Source: Diatrype stigma
Taxonomy: Eukaryota > Ascomycota > Sordariomycetes > Xylariales > Diatrypaceae
Reading direction: 5' to 3'
Assembly (NCBI GenBank): GCA_022225965.2
Contig: JAKJXP020000016.1
Location: 248,001 to 312,000, forward strand
DNA: 64,000 nucleotides
Shown here: in pieces, positions 1 through 13,100 of the stretch
How the letters are laid out: every line of letters begins with the position of its first letter
Numbering within the stretch: the stretch's first letter is position 1
Notes under the pieces: model-generated
Databases searched by the model: none
Seen by the model: only the letters and a program-made list of their open reading frames with translations
Told to the model about the DNA's origin: nothing
Translations under genes and position numbers: made by a program

Positions 1-2535
1 TATATCCAAAATGGAAAAATAATAAAAAGCCCAGTTATACCGAAGCCTTTTTACCTGCTTAATAAGCTTATAACGGCTATAGGTTTAAATAATAAACCTA
101 TAACGGCTACGGAAACTTCGGAAATTATATTAACTGATTTAATTGATAATTTTGATTATAAGCAAATAAAGGAATTACCGGGCAAACGGTATGTAATTAA
201 AGCAGCTATAGCTGCTATAAATGATCCAATAAAACGAATAGCCGTTATTATTGCAGCTAATCGAAATTTAAATAATAACCAGAATTTAAATAAAAGGATT
301 AAGCTTAATAACTTAACCCTTATATTTCTAAGCTTTCTTATACCTTTAGATTTTATATAGAACTGTATAAAGGTTAATATAAACCATTTGTTATATATAA
401 TGAAAAATACGTTATTATTTAATCAGCTTATGAATATAAAAAGAAAAGGAAAAGCTGATTTTATTTTTTCGGCTTTTATAACCGAACTAATTACGTATAA
501 GCAAGCAATAAGTAATATAAACCGAAAATCCTAATATTTAACTTGCAAAGCAGAAATAACGGAACTGAAAAAACAAAATATTTATAATATAATGGACCTA
601 CTTAAGGGAAAATACCCTATAAGAATCCGTTAATTATTTAAATTTAAATTTATTATTAAAGGTAGCTTTATTAAACCTAACTGGATAACCAATAAGGATA
701 AATCTAAACGCTTTAAAGCTAGATTTATTATATAAGGATATAACCAATAGTTAAGAATGGATTATTTAGAAACCTTTTTCACTACAGCTAAACCGGAAAC
801 GTAGCATTTATTATTAATAATAGCCGTTAATAAAGGGTGGCCTATAATATAATACGACGTTTAAAACGCTTTTATTTATTTTGATATAAATATAAAAATC
901 TATATACGGCTGCTAAAAGGTTTTTATCCAAAAGCTTATAATAAGGTAATTAAGCTTAATAAAGCCTTATACGGCTTAAAGCAATTATCCAGGCTTTAGT
1001 ATAAATTCCTATCCTAAATATTATTAGCCGAAGGATTTACTATATTTCCTTACGACGAAGGAATATTTATAAATAAAATAAGCAATACTGTTATTATTTG
1101 CTATATAAACGACTTATTAATAATAAGCCCGTCCGAAGTTGGTATAAATAATTTAGCCACAAAGCTATTAAAATCTATTAAGCTAAATAAAATAAGTTCC
1201 GTTTTTACTTATTTAGGCAACGATTTAAAAATCGATTATTCTAATAAGGAAATACGTATAAACCAGAAACGATATATAGAAAAGCTGTTTATTAAATACA
1301 ATATACGTAATAATCCAAATATAAAGCCAGGAAATATTCCTTATACTTCCGGCCTTAAGCTTAAAAAAAATAAATTAACAGCTTTAAATATAAAAGTTAT
1401 GGATTATTAAAAGCAAATAGGTTCTTTATTATACCTAGCTTTAAAATTTCGATTTAATATAACTTATGCTATATGCACCTGTGCCAGATTTATAAATAAC
1501 CCAAATATAAATTACTTTAAAAAGTTATACAAAATATAAGGGTATTTATTAAAGCATCCTAATATAGGGGTTATATATAAATGCAACGGAATTTTAAAAT
1601 TAAAGGTTTGTATAAATTTTAATTAAGGAAATAACTTATTAAATAAAAAATTTACAAATGGGTATATAATTAACTTAACAAATAAGGGTAATTTTAACTT
1701 TATAAGCTGGACTTTCCAATTTTAAAAAACAATATCCTTAAGTTCTTATAAAGCAAAATATATGGCTTTAAAGAAAGGATTAAAAAAAACCGTATATTTA
1801 GGTAATATGCTTAATTATTTAAATAAAAAATTAAACCTAAGTTATCCGGACTAGCCTTTAAAGGTATATATAAATAACGATGTCGCTTAAAAACTGGCTA
1901 ATAATCCTGAATTCCATAAAAAAACTAAGTATATAAATATAACTTATTATTTTAATAAAAAGGTAATAACAAATAATAAGGCTATATTATATTATATTAA
2001 TATAGCAAAACAGTTAGCTAATTTTTTAATAAAGCCGGTATTTAGCGTTATATTAAATAAGCTAATGAAACTAACCAATATAATCAATATATAATGGTTT
2101 TATTCCTTTAAAGATTTCCCTACTAAAAGCCTAATTTTTTCCGTATACGTACGTTTTATCCTGGGCTTTATACGATAAATAAGTGATTTTTTATTAATTT
2201 TTTAATACCGAATAAAAAAAAAATAAACTAAAAAGCTTCTTATATTTCAATAAGGGCTTATATAGTTATATATAAACGCAGCCTTGCTTATATAATTACA
2301 AGCTGTTTCAATACAGCTTTGCTTATATAATTACAAGCCGGCAAAGCAGGTATTTAGTTAATTATAACTACTTATATACCTATATCCATTATTCGCTTAT
2401 ATAATTACCTTTTTTCTTATATAAGTTTTACCGTTATAACGGCTTTTTTAATATATATATATACGTTATTTAGTTATAAGGACAAATCCTATACATTAAT
2501 GCTTACTTACGGCCCTCGATAATTATTAAGGGGGG
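1..2535 (+). pseudogene. RIP-degraded Ty1/copia retrotransposon pol (3' part)
   Basis: Conceptual translation, with many stops, gives the Ty1/copia reverse transcriptase and RNase H in order. About 700-760 encodes a KARFII-GYNQ-like stretch, about 757-780 DYLETFFTTAKPET, about 970 YGLKQLSRL, and 1102-1113 the catalytic box as YIND where YVDD is usual. About 1735-2070 encodes the RNase H region, including NPEFHKKTKYI and KQLANFLIKP. Stops sit where Trp or Gln is expected, and the first catalytic Asp reads Asn; both fit C-to-T/G-to-A change by RIP. Gag and most of integrase lie left of the window or are unreadable. A purine-rich tract (GGGGGGATATAAG) near 2530-2540 fits a polypurine tract before the 3' LTR. 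The element is inactive. Confidence 0.85.
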
Positions 2536-2537
2536 AT

Positions 2538-2900
2538 ATAAGATTTGCTAAATGCAATAAGGCAATATAACAAAGCAATTATAAAGGAATTGCATTTATA
2601 TAACAGAATTATTGCTGGAAACGGTATATTGCCGGAAGCAATTACTATATGGGATAAAGGAAATAAGGACTTTCATTATAATAAAAAGAATAGGAACAAT
2701 TACCGCATTAGGAAATACTCTGTATATAAATAGGAGTAACAGCCACCTAGCTGATATACAGGAAGTTGGGACATACATACATACACTTATACACATATAC
2801 GAATACTACTTCATACTTGAATAATTACCTTTATATACGTCTGCTTAACCTTATTTAGTGCCTATTTATTCCATTGCTACATCTGTATTATCCAATACAG
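2538..2900 (+). repeat. Probable 3' LTR of the copia element
   Basis: This AT-rich stretch follows a purine-rich tract directly downstream of the RNase H relic, where a 3' LTR is expected. It contains a TATA-like TGTATATAAATAGG near 2720, which would serve as the LTR promoter. The 5' LTR is outside the window, so the ends cannot be fixed by self-comparison; the right boundary near 2880-2900 is a guess. The short reading frames here are not credible genes. Confidence 0.45.
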
Positions 2901-3863
2901 TATAACCATATACCGTATAATCTTATACTGATCAACTGAAAAAAGGCTGAACACCCCACCTCCGACCCAAGGGATGCAAATATCAGCTGCAGGGTCAGGA
3001 ACCGAACCTGATACCAATCCCAAATGCATGCATGTCTTACCTACCCAAGACATCCAGCCAATGACAGAAGAATATATTTGTTTACGTTGCGTACTTGCAG
3101 CAAACTGTAAAGAAAACAAACGCCTGCGGATGCAACAATATCCCTCTTGGAACCTTGTCCATAGCCTTGAAATACACATGCCAATTGGTGGTCAATTGGT
3201 GGGAGGATGGTAGGGCGGGAAAGCGCTCAACTTTCCAACACGATGGCTCTAGCACTACCATAGTAGCTGGAAAGGGGGTAGATTCCTATAAGCTATGGTA
3301 GAACCGAGCAGCTTCTAAACCGTTTACTAACGTGTTCATACGATTATAAGCTTACGTGACTATACGGGTTTCTTTCCTAAGGTTAAATAAGATAAGCCTA
3401 GAAGCCCTTTTTATATGGGGGGGGGGGTTTCCCCCCTATCTACCACCCTGTTCTATTCTAGGTAGGCTTAGCGGTTATGGCTTCAGGGGCGAAGCCCCTA
3501 TCCACGCAAGGTCACAGTGGTGTTAACAAGCTGTAGAAGAAAGGAAACCGGGAATGAAGATCTCTTAGCTCTCAGGTGAAGTGTCGGAGTCCAAGGAACC
3601 ACCTAGCTCACCCTCCCGAGAATGAGTTGATGCAAGGGGCGTCAGCTCCTCGACGTCCCTATCACTTATGTTAATCACATCTCTCATGGAGCAGTTGGAC
3701 ATCATATGACGAGTATTTCCGACTTGAATCGGGTTAACTAGTTAGGCTCCCTTACTCCTAAGACTTTAATGAGCTTTAGGCAATGAAGACTAACTAGATC
3801 GTTACTAGAATCGGCGCGATTATCTTCGCAAAGCGTGTAATTCACGATGTAAGAATCTCTACT
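2901..3863. other. Intergenic, no gene seen
   Basis: This is the transition from the AT-rich retrotransposon relic to more balanced DNA. There is a run of ten G's followed by a CCCCCC stretch near 3418-3436, able to fold as a hairpin, and a short inverted GGGGCGAAGCCCC at 3487-3499. I see no coding signal. The small open frames lack family resemblance and splice continuity. Confidence 0.5.
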
Positions 3864-3865
3864 CT

Positions 3866-4560
3866 ACCATTTCTGCCGAGTGGGAGCAAAGAAAACATCA
3901 CCGCAACCACCTCTGGAGGCTCCTCCAGGCTCGTACATCTGCCGTCCAAGGGTCCAGGACCTCGACGGGAAGCTGAAATATATTGACCATTGGCTCTCCG
4001 TCAACGCCACCGAGAAATCTCTGGAGGATTGAATAAGCAAAAATGTCGACGCGTTCACGCACTGCTTCGTGGTACTGTAGCTTATGATACTTAGCGATGG
4101 GACCTTTGGCTGAAAGCTGAAGGGCATCAAAAAGAGGACCGACATGGTACATACCGAGGGCAAAGGGGCCTGCGACATGGACTCTTCTTCAAGAAGACCC
4201 ATCTGCTTCGCGACATCAAGGCTTTGTCCCTTAAGGTGTGGCCATCGGCGCCAGGACTGGTACTTGATTGTAGCCATAGTCGTAGTGGTACACCCTCGGC
4301 AATTCTGAAGGAACCCACAAGTTTCGGGATCCGAACCTGACCCCCAAAGTGTTTCTCTTGAGCCTGGCGGATGAGCTATGGCTATCGGCCATAGTCTTGG
4401 GGTCCTCGTGGCATTTGGAGTCAATGATATCCGTTCTGATGATATCATTCCTTCTGACATTTCAGTAGTATCAATGGTAGGATAATTACTCGAGGGACTA
4501 TTGCAGGTGCAAAGCAGAAAGCAGCTGCAGGAAAGAAACTGATGATGTAGATTCAAAGGA
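3866..4560 (-). pseudogene. Possible relic of an unknown protein-coding gene
   Basis: An 84-codon minus-strand frame (4152-3898) has a natural-looking composition, with segments such as QYHEAVRERVDIFAYSILQ and FLGGVDGEPMVNIFQLPVEV. The region upstream reads plausibly only in another frame (HLKGQSLDVAKQMGLLEEE at about 4240-4180). Joining the two would need a GTATGT-to-CAG intron of only 38 bp, shorter than any other intron here, so I favour a frameshifted relic. A 230-codon frame overlapping both looks like a shadow. No family recognised and no function proposed. Confidence 0.25.
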
Positions 4561-5175
4561 ATCTAAGCAGGTGGAGTGCTAGAAGGCGGTTGCTTAGGTG
4601 TGGGTAGTGCCACTAGGGCACTAGCCACGCAACAGGGACCATACTCATATCGAAGTTGAGCCTCACCCGTCAGTCAACTTTCAGTACCTATGTGCGACAG
4701 AATGTGGTGATCGTTCGTCTCTAGGATTGTTCAGCACGTACGCACTCACGCATGATACAGCACCAAGGAAATGTATAGGATGTGAGATGATGCGTGCAAG
4801 TGTTCAATGCCAGACCGAGGACGCATCAAGCGGACCAAAATCCTGGCTGGGAAAGTGCTGACGATGGAAAACGCGAATACTTCGTAATGCTCGTATCTAT
4901 TCGTACTGCCTCCCTAGTTACTAGCTGGCAATGCTATGAAGCAGTAAAGAATGACTACAGGTTTGTATGGCCTTTAAAGACACCTCTAGCCCTTCTATCC
5001 GTGTTCTTACTAGCATTCTCTTCGTTTCCTAGGCACTGAAACCCTGGCATGACTAAGTGTAACACAGGCAATCACACTACCTAACGATTACAGACATATT
5101 CGATCTCGCCGCGTCGCTGGACATGCTTACTTACTACTCGTGGACGCGCCCAAACATGGTCAATCCCAGCACCCT
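4561..5175. other. Intergenic, no gene seen
   Basis: Unremarkable DNA between the gene relic and the 3' end of PIG-U. Short open frames (for example 4794-5039) show no recognisable family or splice structure. Confidence 0.5.
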
Positions 5176-6600
5176 CTAGATCTGTCTGACCTGCTTTCCG
5201 GCCACCTCGGGTCTCTCGACCTCCCATTCGTCCCGCAGTGCGGCAAAGGCCAGATCGCTAACCATCAAGCTCTGCCCAAGACTCCACACGAGCGTGATGG
5301 CGTAGAAGAAATTCGCGTTCCCACTTCCTGCGTAGATCCACAAGTGGTAGAAGGCAGGACCGAGGAACGTGGCGTAGAGTATCGTGGACGAAGCGAGGTA
5401 CGTGTACCGCATCAGGGGGAATAGGTGGCGGAACAGCGGCACCATGGCGAAGAAGAGGCTCGCGTCGGAAATACTCGGGTATGGCTTGAAGATGCTGAAG
5501 ATGCCCAGGAGAAGGGTGAGGGCTACTAGTGGTTGCGCTCGAATTCGGATCGATAGTCCTCCGACATAGGATGAGAGGTGCAACCAGAACACACCGAGGA
5601 AGAAGGCGCGGAAGCTATCGAACATCTCGATGAAGAAATACCACCAGAGACCAACATTCGGCGTCAGATCCGTGAGCGTCAGTTGGATGCCGTAGGTCGA
5701 CGGCACAAACTCCCAGGATCCCGTGAGGAGGTAGGATACGGAAAAAAGGGTCGCAATGCTAGTGGCTACGATACCCACGTTTTGACCGGCGAATTGAAGC
5801 AAGGACAGGTTCTGACTTGAGTGGTTGCGTCGATCATAAGCAAGGAGTACTAATGGAGGGAGTAGTAGAAGTGGGTACATAGACAGGTAGGCAGCGAACG
5901 AGATGGCGAGCATGGCCGTAAAGGGGTTTCCGGCGATGGCCTTGGCTATGGCATGGAGTACGGCGCATGTTGTAAAGACACTGGTAGGTCGGCCTAGACA
6001 CGTTGCGATAGTGAAGGGGCTGAAGAGGAAGCTACAGAGACCGCGGAATTAGTTCGTGAGAAGGTTCTAGGTATATAGGAGAGTGGCCGTACCCAGCGGC
6101 AACTATATATCCGCTCCACCTCTTGTCTTTGCGCGGGGAGGTAAAGAGTTTCGACTGTTGCGCCTCGCCCGACTCGGCGATTTTGAATAAGGCATGGGCG
6201 CTCAGCAGATCGACGGCGATGTACAAGATATTGGTGAAGATGGGATACGCCGAGGGGTCCGGGAGAAGAGAGAAGAGCGGCAGCAGGAGGGGTGCCTGGT
6301 GGAAGACGCCGCCGTCGTAAGGGGAGACGTTGTGGTTGTAGAGGAACAGGCCCTCCTGAACTGGCAGCGGTGATGGCTCGTTAGCTGCTCATGTCCCAAT
6401 GCTGATTTGGAGACAGGCATCGGAGATCAATTGACTCCAAACTTACATCTCTTGAAGCTGGTAATCGGGGTGGACACCTCGACGCGCGAGGTCAGGAGAT
6501 CGGGCAGGCCGGGGAAGAGAGTGAAGAGGACGAGTCGGAGGAATGCGGCAGTGGCGTAGAGACCAGCTGTCCCATGAAGATCCATTTTACCGCGATTCAT
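5176..6600 (-). CDS. GPI transamidase subunit PIG-U (yeast Gab1/Cdc91 homologue)
   Basis: Exons on the minus strand are 6600-6447, 6360-6093 and 6031-5176, giving 425 aa (yeast Gab1 is about 394). The start is MNRGKMDLHG; Met-6 is an alternative. PIG-U is a multispanning ER-membrane subunit of the GPI transamidase, which attaches GPI anchors to proteins, and it is thought to help recognise the GPI lipid. Family hallmarks are visible: PDLLTSRVEVSTPITSFKR, then EGLFLYNHNVSPYDGGVFHQ, APLLLPLF, the SGEAQQSKLFTSPRKDKRW block and FSPFTIATCLGRPTS, followed by a series of hydrophobic helices. Intron 1 is 86 bp and intron 2 is 61 bp; phases match. It is divergent from NOP7 with a 599-bp shared upstream region. 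Confidence 0.93.
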
Positions 6601-7199
6601 AACTCGATTCCATTGTCGACAATGCCGAGGAACTGCTTAGGTGCATGGCATCGCACGAGCTAAGTCTCGGAGTCGCTTGGTGGAATTCGAACAGTGATGT
6701 GGTAGCTTGTCCGAAATTCAGACGAGCATTCGGAGGACAGATTTAGACGCCGTATAACGAAGCGAAGGGAACGGAGATTCGAGGTCGAGGTCCCTTTGGG
6801 TAAGGCTGCTTAGGTAAGTAGCATTGAAATGTAGGCCCTTTGCGGGTCCAAAGCTCTTCCAAGCTTCAGCTTCTCGTTCCAGGGTTCGCTACTGCTGTGG
6901 CCGCCGCTGGACCTGAACTAGCCTTCATTTACTAGTGTCTTGGCATGGCCCCATCGCACCTGCATCGGGGCCAGCGGTCAGGACGGGCAATTCGATTAGA
7001 TAAGCTTAGATTAGCATGATAGGCTGATAGCGCAACTTTCTGCTTGGCCCCACCAAAAAGTTTTAGATAGTCGGTCCTGCCTTTTCAGTTCTTAAGTAAC
7101 GGCCGTCGACCCCAGGCCATGTTAAACCTTCAACTCTTGGTAGCCTCATAACCGTTTATTCCACAACATCGACAGCCACAGCAAGACTTGACCGCAGAG
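6601..7199. promoter_or_regulatory. Divergent promoter region between PIG-U and NOP7
   Basis: 599 bp separate the two divergent start codons and must hold both promoters. I see no clear TATA box. A CT-rich stretch and CAACATCGACAGCCACAGCAAG lie just before the NOP7 start, typical of fungal housekeeping leaders. No specific operator can be assigned. Confidence 0.5.
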
Positions 7200-9338
7200 A
7201 TGGGAAAAATAAAGAAGAAGGGCGAGGCCGGAAACGCCAAGAATTATATCACGCGATCGCAAGCTGTTAGGAAACTCCAGATTAGCCTTCCCGACTTTCG
7301 ACAGTTGTGCATATGGAAAGGGTACGTTGGTCGCATTGATGTGTGCATTTGGCTCGACATTATATGCATCCCCCTTCCCTTTTGAGTCTCACCAGTGACT
7401 AACCCCTACCGCAGTATATTCCCCCGGGAACCTCGGAACAAGAAGAAGGTGTCCAAGAGCTCTACGCCCTCCACCACCTTCTACTATGCCAAGGACATCC
7501 AATACCTTCTCCATGAGCCGCTGTTGCAGAAGTTCAGGGATCAGAAGGCCCTAGAAAAGAAGATTTCGAAAGCGCTCGGGAGGGGCGACGTCGGCGATGC
7601 CAAGCGACTCGAAACCAATGCTGTCAGACCCGAGAAGACCGGCAAGCCACGCTACACTCTCAATCACGTTATTCGAGAACGATATCCGACCTTTGTCGAT
7701 GCCCTGCGCGACTTGGACGACTGTCTGTCCATGCTATTCCTCTTCGCCAACCTCCCTTCAACTTCCACTGTCCCTGCGAAGATGATTGCGCGGTGCGAGA
7801 AGCTCTGTCTCGAGTTCCAGCATTACTTGATCGTTTCCCAGACTTTGCGCAAGTCCTTTCTTTCAATCAAGGGCATCTACTACCAGGCCAATATCCAGGG
7901 CGAGGACATTCTGTGGCTCGTTCCATATAAGTTCAACCAGAGGGTAGTCGGCGATGTCGATTTCCGCATTATGGGCACCTTCGTCGAGTTTTACATGACT
8001 CTGCTGGGCTTTGTCAACTTCAGACTGTATACCTCGATTGGTCTGAAATACCCACCAAAGTTCGACGAGACGAAGGATGACCAAGCTGCAGAGCTTGCTG
8101 CTTTCAAGCTTGAGAGTACCCGTCTCGACGATCCAAGCTCAGTTCCCCAAATAACCAATAGCGAACCCCAAACTGGTCCAGATCCGAAGACACAAGCTGC
8201 CGTTACGAAGCTTATTCAGAAGATGAAGGAGGAAGCGGCCAATGACACCTCAGATGGCGCTGAGCCAAATGTAGAGGCCCAGGGTGATCAGGAAGAGCAG
8301 TCAACGGATGCGATCGACAAGTTTGAGCCTGTGGCACCTGGTGGTGACGTGCTACCACAGCCTAGTTACTCTGAGAGCAACACCGAGAACCTGTTCGCAA
8401 ATTGCACATTTTTCCTATCCCGCGAAGCCCCGAGGCAGCCGCTCGAGCTCCTACTGCGCGCCTTTGGCTGTAAGCGCATCGGCTGGGATGCTGTCCTGGG
8501 TGATGGTGCCTTCACGACGAATGAGCGTGATCCATCCATAACCCACCAGATCGTTGACCGTCCGGTGGTCCAAGCTGCCATGGAAGAATCAGGAGATGGA
8601 GAGGATAACCAGACTTCGCAGAAACTTGCTTCCAATCAGAGAATGCCTGGTCGGGTATACGTACAGCCGCAATGGGTCTGGGACAGCATCAACGACGGGG
8701 AGTTGAAACGGCCAGACCAATACGCGCCTGGTGCTCAGTTGCCACCGCATCTAAGCCCCTTCGTCCAGCACACCCAAGGTGCTTATGATCCTACGATACC
8801 ACTTGAGGACCAGCAGCCCGAGGATGAAGCACTTGAAGACAGTGATGAGGAGGTTGATGGCGACGATCTTGCTGTAAAGGGGATTGAAGAGGGAGCCGAT
8901 GGGATGGACATTGCTTCTGACGACGAGGAAGACGAGGAAGATGGCGACAATGATTCCTTCGGAGGATTCTCAGATGAAGAGGATGGCGGTGCCAACAAAA
9001 AGGGCCAGAACAATGAAGACGAGGATGAAGACGAAGAAGAGGCCGAGTTGCAGTACCAGCGGGAGCTGGAGGCCGAGCTGACGGGCAAGCCGGTCAAGCG
9101 GGCAGGCTCCGCCAACCCCCAGACCAAGGCCAAGGCCGAAGCCAGGAAGAAGCTAGCGCAGAAGGCGAGAGAGGAGGCGGAGGAGCTGGAGCGACAGAAG
9201 GGCATGCTGAGCAAGAAGAAGCGGAAGCTGTTCGAGCAGATGCAGTACACCAACAACAAGAAGAGCACCGAGGACAAGGCGCTACGCTTAAAACGGAGAA
9301 AGCTGGAGAAGGCCAAGGGGCAGCAGGGAAAGGCGTAG
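7200..9338 (+). CDS. NOP7: Pescadillo homologue, 60S ribosome biogenesis factor
   Basis: Exons 7200-7321 and 7415-9338 (93-bp intron) give 681 aa. In the PeBoW/NOP7 complex (with ERB1 and YTM1) pescadillo acts in the nucleolus on 27S pre-rRNA processing and 60S maturation. The start [19 protein letters not shown] is the family's conserved N-terminus. The splice restores [17 protein letters not shown], a diagnostic pescadillo block. A BRCT domain spans about residues 365-480 (FANCTFFLS to [11 protein letters not shown]). It is followed by a long acidic Asp/Glu-rich tract (about 490-560) and a basic, coiled-coil-like C-terminus rich in Lys, Arg and Glu. An upstream in-frame TTG is not needed as a start. 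Confidence 0.96.
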
Positions 9339-10163
9339 TCAGCTAGTATAGTAGGGTGAGTAGAGAAGACGCAAAGAGGTACGGCGGCATGGAGTAATTG
9401 TACATGATGAGGCGTTTGCGAATGAATATACCATGTGTTCTATGGAAAATTTTATCTATGAAGCACAGTCTCGACATAATAACGACGGCATTATATTGTG
9501 TTTGAAGCTACGGTAACGTAAGTGACAAGATTGCGTATATTCACGTTATGTAATCCATGTATTCGAAAAGGGGCGGCAATACACAGCCCTGACGACGCTG
9601 TATATTGGTATATGGTAGCCCTGCATCTCTATCGCAATAAGCTGATGCTTGTGGTGGGTTTGGCATTGCCAGCTCGTGAGGCCTAGGAGACTTGTGCTGA
9701 GCTAGGTTTTATCCGCATAACTCGGCCGTGGACTAAACCAATATCATGTCCAATATAACAGTCGATCGGATGATAGTATACTGCCATATGTCTTCCGCTA
9801 AAGCCGTGGGAGAGGAACTCGATCGCCCTGAATTGATGCAACGTTCAGTGGGGACCAACCCTGCCTGCCCGCAGTGTACCAATAGGTAGCATTCTCCGAC
9901 ATATCTCGTATTGCTCTGCTTGCCCAGATTCCCGAACCACACAACCCCCGGACGGAGATCACCCTCGTTAGGTCGGTGGGCCGAGAGCCCAATACGAACA
10001 TTCCTGCTTCCATATACTATGCAATTATGGAGCCCCCCGTTCCCGTTATATAGGCGCCATGCCTACATCTTCAAAATGTTTTATTCACTCCTAGCTTTGT
10101 CGCGCTCTGTGGCGCATCTTCTTCTTATTTCGGCTTTCAGGCGAGACTCAAGGAAACCTCGCA
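9339..10163. promoter_or_regulatory. Intergenic; 3' UTR of NOP7 and promoter of subtilase gene
   Basis: A TATA-like TTATATAGG lies at 10046-10054, about 110 bp before the protease start codon. One or two short ATGs (about 10059 and 10076) occur between it and the chosen start, so the leader may hold small upstream reading frames. No gene seen in the rest. Confidence 0.45.
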
Positions 10164-13100
10164 ATGAGGATATCGCACGCCGCTATCTTCTATAGCGGTG
10201 CTCTGTTAGGCACCGCTGTCACTGCACTGGGTAATACGCCCGTCGGTCCACAAGCAGATGGCACCCTAGCGGAGACACAAGCAGCCCCCGAATTCGTTCC
10301 CGGAGCCTATATCGTCGAGCTCGATGATGTCGACGACGATGACGACCAGGGAGGGATTCCGCAGTCCTTCTATCGGTCGCTCGCCGACGAGGACGGGATC
10401 GAGGTGGAGCACCGCATGGATCTGAGCTCTTCGCGCCTCTTCAGGGGCGCCTCCTTTCAGGTCCTCCAGAACTCCACCGCGACAGCGGCGGCGGCGGCGA
10501 CGGGCCCAGACGAGCACAAGCGCAATCTCGAGGAAGATCAGCAGCAGCAGCGGACGAAAATCCTAGCTGCAGCTAAGGCTAAGCCTCGCGTGAAGAACGT
10601 TTGGCCCGTCCGCATCGTCAAGTTCAAGGAGTCGCTAAAGCTAGCGAACAGTAACAGTCAGAGCGCCAAGGCCCCCGTATTTAACACTCGCAGGACTGCG
10701 GAGACGACAGGCAGTAAACGCCAAGGGGACGGTCGTGATGATGACGAAACGGCGGAAGACACCTTCTCGCCCCACGTCATAACGCAAGTGGACAAGCTGC
10801 GCGCCGAGGGCATCACCGGCAAGGGGATCCGCATCGCCATCGTAGACAGCGGCGTGGACTGGAAGCACCCGGCGCTCGGGGGCTGCTTCGGGGCCGGCGC
10901 GGGGTGCGTCGTCGAGGCCGGCTACGACTTCACCGGCGACGACTTCCTGCCAGGGAGCAACGACCCGCAGCCCGACGGCGACCCCTACGACGACTGCGTC
11001 GGCCACGGCACCCACGTCGCAGGCATCATAGCTGCGCAGCCCCTGCAGGAGGGGGACGGTGGGCTGAACTTCAGCTTCACGGGCGCGGCGCCCGGCGCGA
11101 AGCTCGCCGTGTATCGCGCTTGGGGGTGCAGGGCCACGTCGACGACGGAGATCCTGATCGCGGCGTTTAATAGGGCGTTTGAGGACGGTGCGGATGTTAT
11201 CTCGTGCTCGGATGGGGAGTGCGTGATCTTCTTCCCTTTCCCCTTTTCCTATGTATAGGTTGCGATGACGAAACGTCGTAATTACCTACCTACTGTATGG
11301 AACTTGTGTGAATGTTAACGCATACCTAATCCGTTAGTTCTTCTGGTTGGGCCGATGATGCATGGGGCCTAGTCGCGTCCCGGATCGTGGAAGCCGGTGT
11401 CCCTGTTGTGATATCCGAGGGGAACGACGGAAGCAGCGGACTCTTCCTACCATCCACGCCAGCCACGGGCCGCGGAGTGACGGGCGTGGGCGCATCTACC
11501 AACACACTATTCCCCGTGCTTTTCACCGCTGCTACGTATTCAGTTGGTGGCGATAATGCCTCGCTTACAAAAGAAGAGGAGTTCGGCTTTCTCCAAGGTT
11601 CGCCCCCTTTCCCCGCTGCCGTGAAGCTGCCCCTATGGCCGGCGGGAAATAGCACAGCCCCGACAGACGACGACGCCTGCAGCCCGCTGCCGGACGATAC
11701 CCCCGACCTCTCCGATAAGATCGTGCTCCTCGGGGTACCCTCGAACTCGAACTGCTACCCAATTGACCAGGGCACGAACGTCGCCGCCAAGGGAGGCCGG
11801 TACATGATGTACTACGCGCAGGACAACCTGACGCTCGACGAGGAGTACGTGTACGCCGACGGCATCGAGGGTGTCGCCATGGTGGCGCCGTACCAGGGCG
11901 CGCGCTGGCTCGACCTGCTCCTGAATCAGGGTGAGACGGTCACGGTGGCGATGCCGAACAACCCCAATGCAACCACCACGCGGCTGGAACAGCTCGAAAA
12001 TACCGTCTCGGGCGGATACATGGCCGACTTCACGAGCTGGGGGCCGACTTGGGAGCTGGAGGCTACCCCTCAGCTCTCGGCGCCCGGGGCGAATATCCTT
12101 TCGACGTTTCTGCTCAACCAGGGAGGATATAGGGTCATGTCCGGCACCTCTATGTGTATGTATCACAGGACCCGTACCCCTTTTGCCTAACCCCTTTTCA
12201 GTTTTCGTCCCTATTGCTCTATATCATATTTACTAACAGGGATATGACTACTCTACAGCATGTCCCCTAGTGGCCTCCATTTACGCGCTTATGGCCGAGG
12301 CTAGGGGAGGGACTATGGACCCGGCACTCTTCCGCCGCCTCCTAACGGCAACGTCCAAGCCCCAGACGTGGTTCGACCGCGTGACAGCCCACGAGGGTGT
12401 CATCGCGCCGGTGCCACAGCAAGGTGGCGGAATCGTGCAGGCGTATGACGCCGCGCACGCGACCGCCGTCCTTACCGTAGACGGCGTGCACGTCGATGAT
12501 GGCGCCGCCATTATCTCGTTCAACGACAGCGACCATTTCGTTGGCGAGCACACCTTCAGCATCCAGAACACGGGCGCTGCGGATCTCGTCTTCGAACTGG
12601 GCCATGTCAAGGCCCCTACCATGTACACCTTCATCCCCGGGGCTGACGTCCTACGTGCTTCGGCGTTTCCGAACCCGATTGTTGAGGGAGTGGCGGCGGA
12701 GCTCTCTTTTAGCTCAGAGTACGTACCTTTCGTCTCATTGGGTGTTTCTTTCTTTCGTGTTGTATTGTTTGCAGACGATAGAGTAAAGCTAACCCATTAT
12801 AAAACGACACAGTACCGTCACCGTCCCAGCCGGCGGCTCCACCAACGTGACCGTAACGGGCGTCCCGCCCAGCACCGACACCGGGCTCAACGCGACCCTG
12901 CTGCCGGTATACAGTGGATACATCACGCTGACCAGCAGTGACAGTAATGCAACCACCCTTCGTCTCCCCTACCTTGGCGTAGTAGGCAGTTTGAAGTCGA
13001 CGCCCGCACTCCAGCCCGCCCGCGTGTATCTCGCCGACTACAACCTGCCAGTGGAGGCGAACCGGACATACACACTACCGCGGCCAGACCCCGCGGCAAC

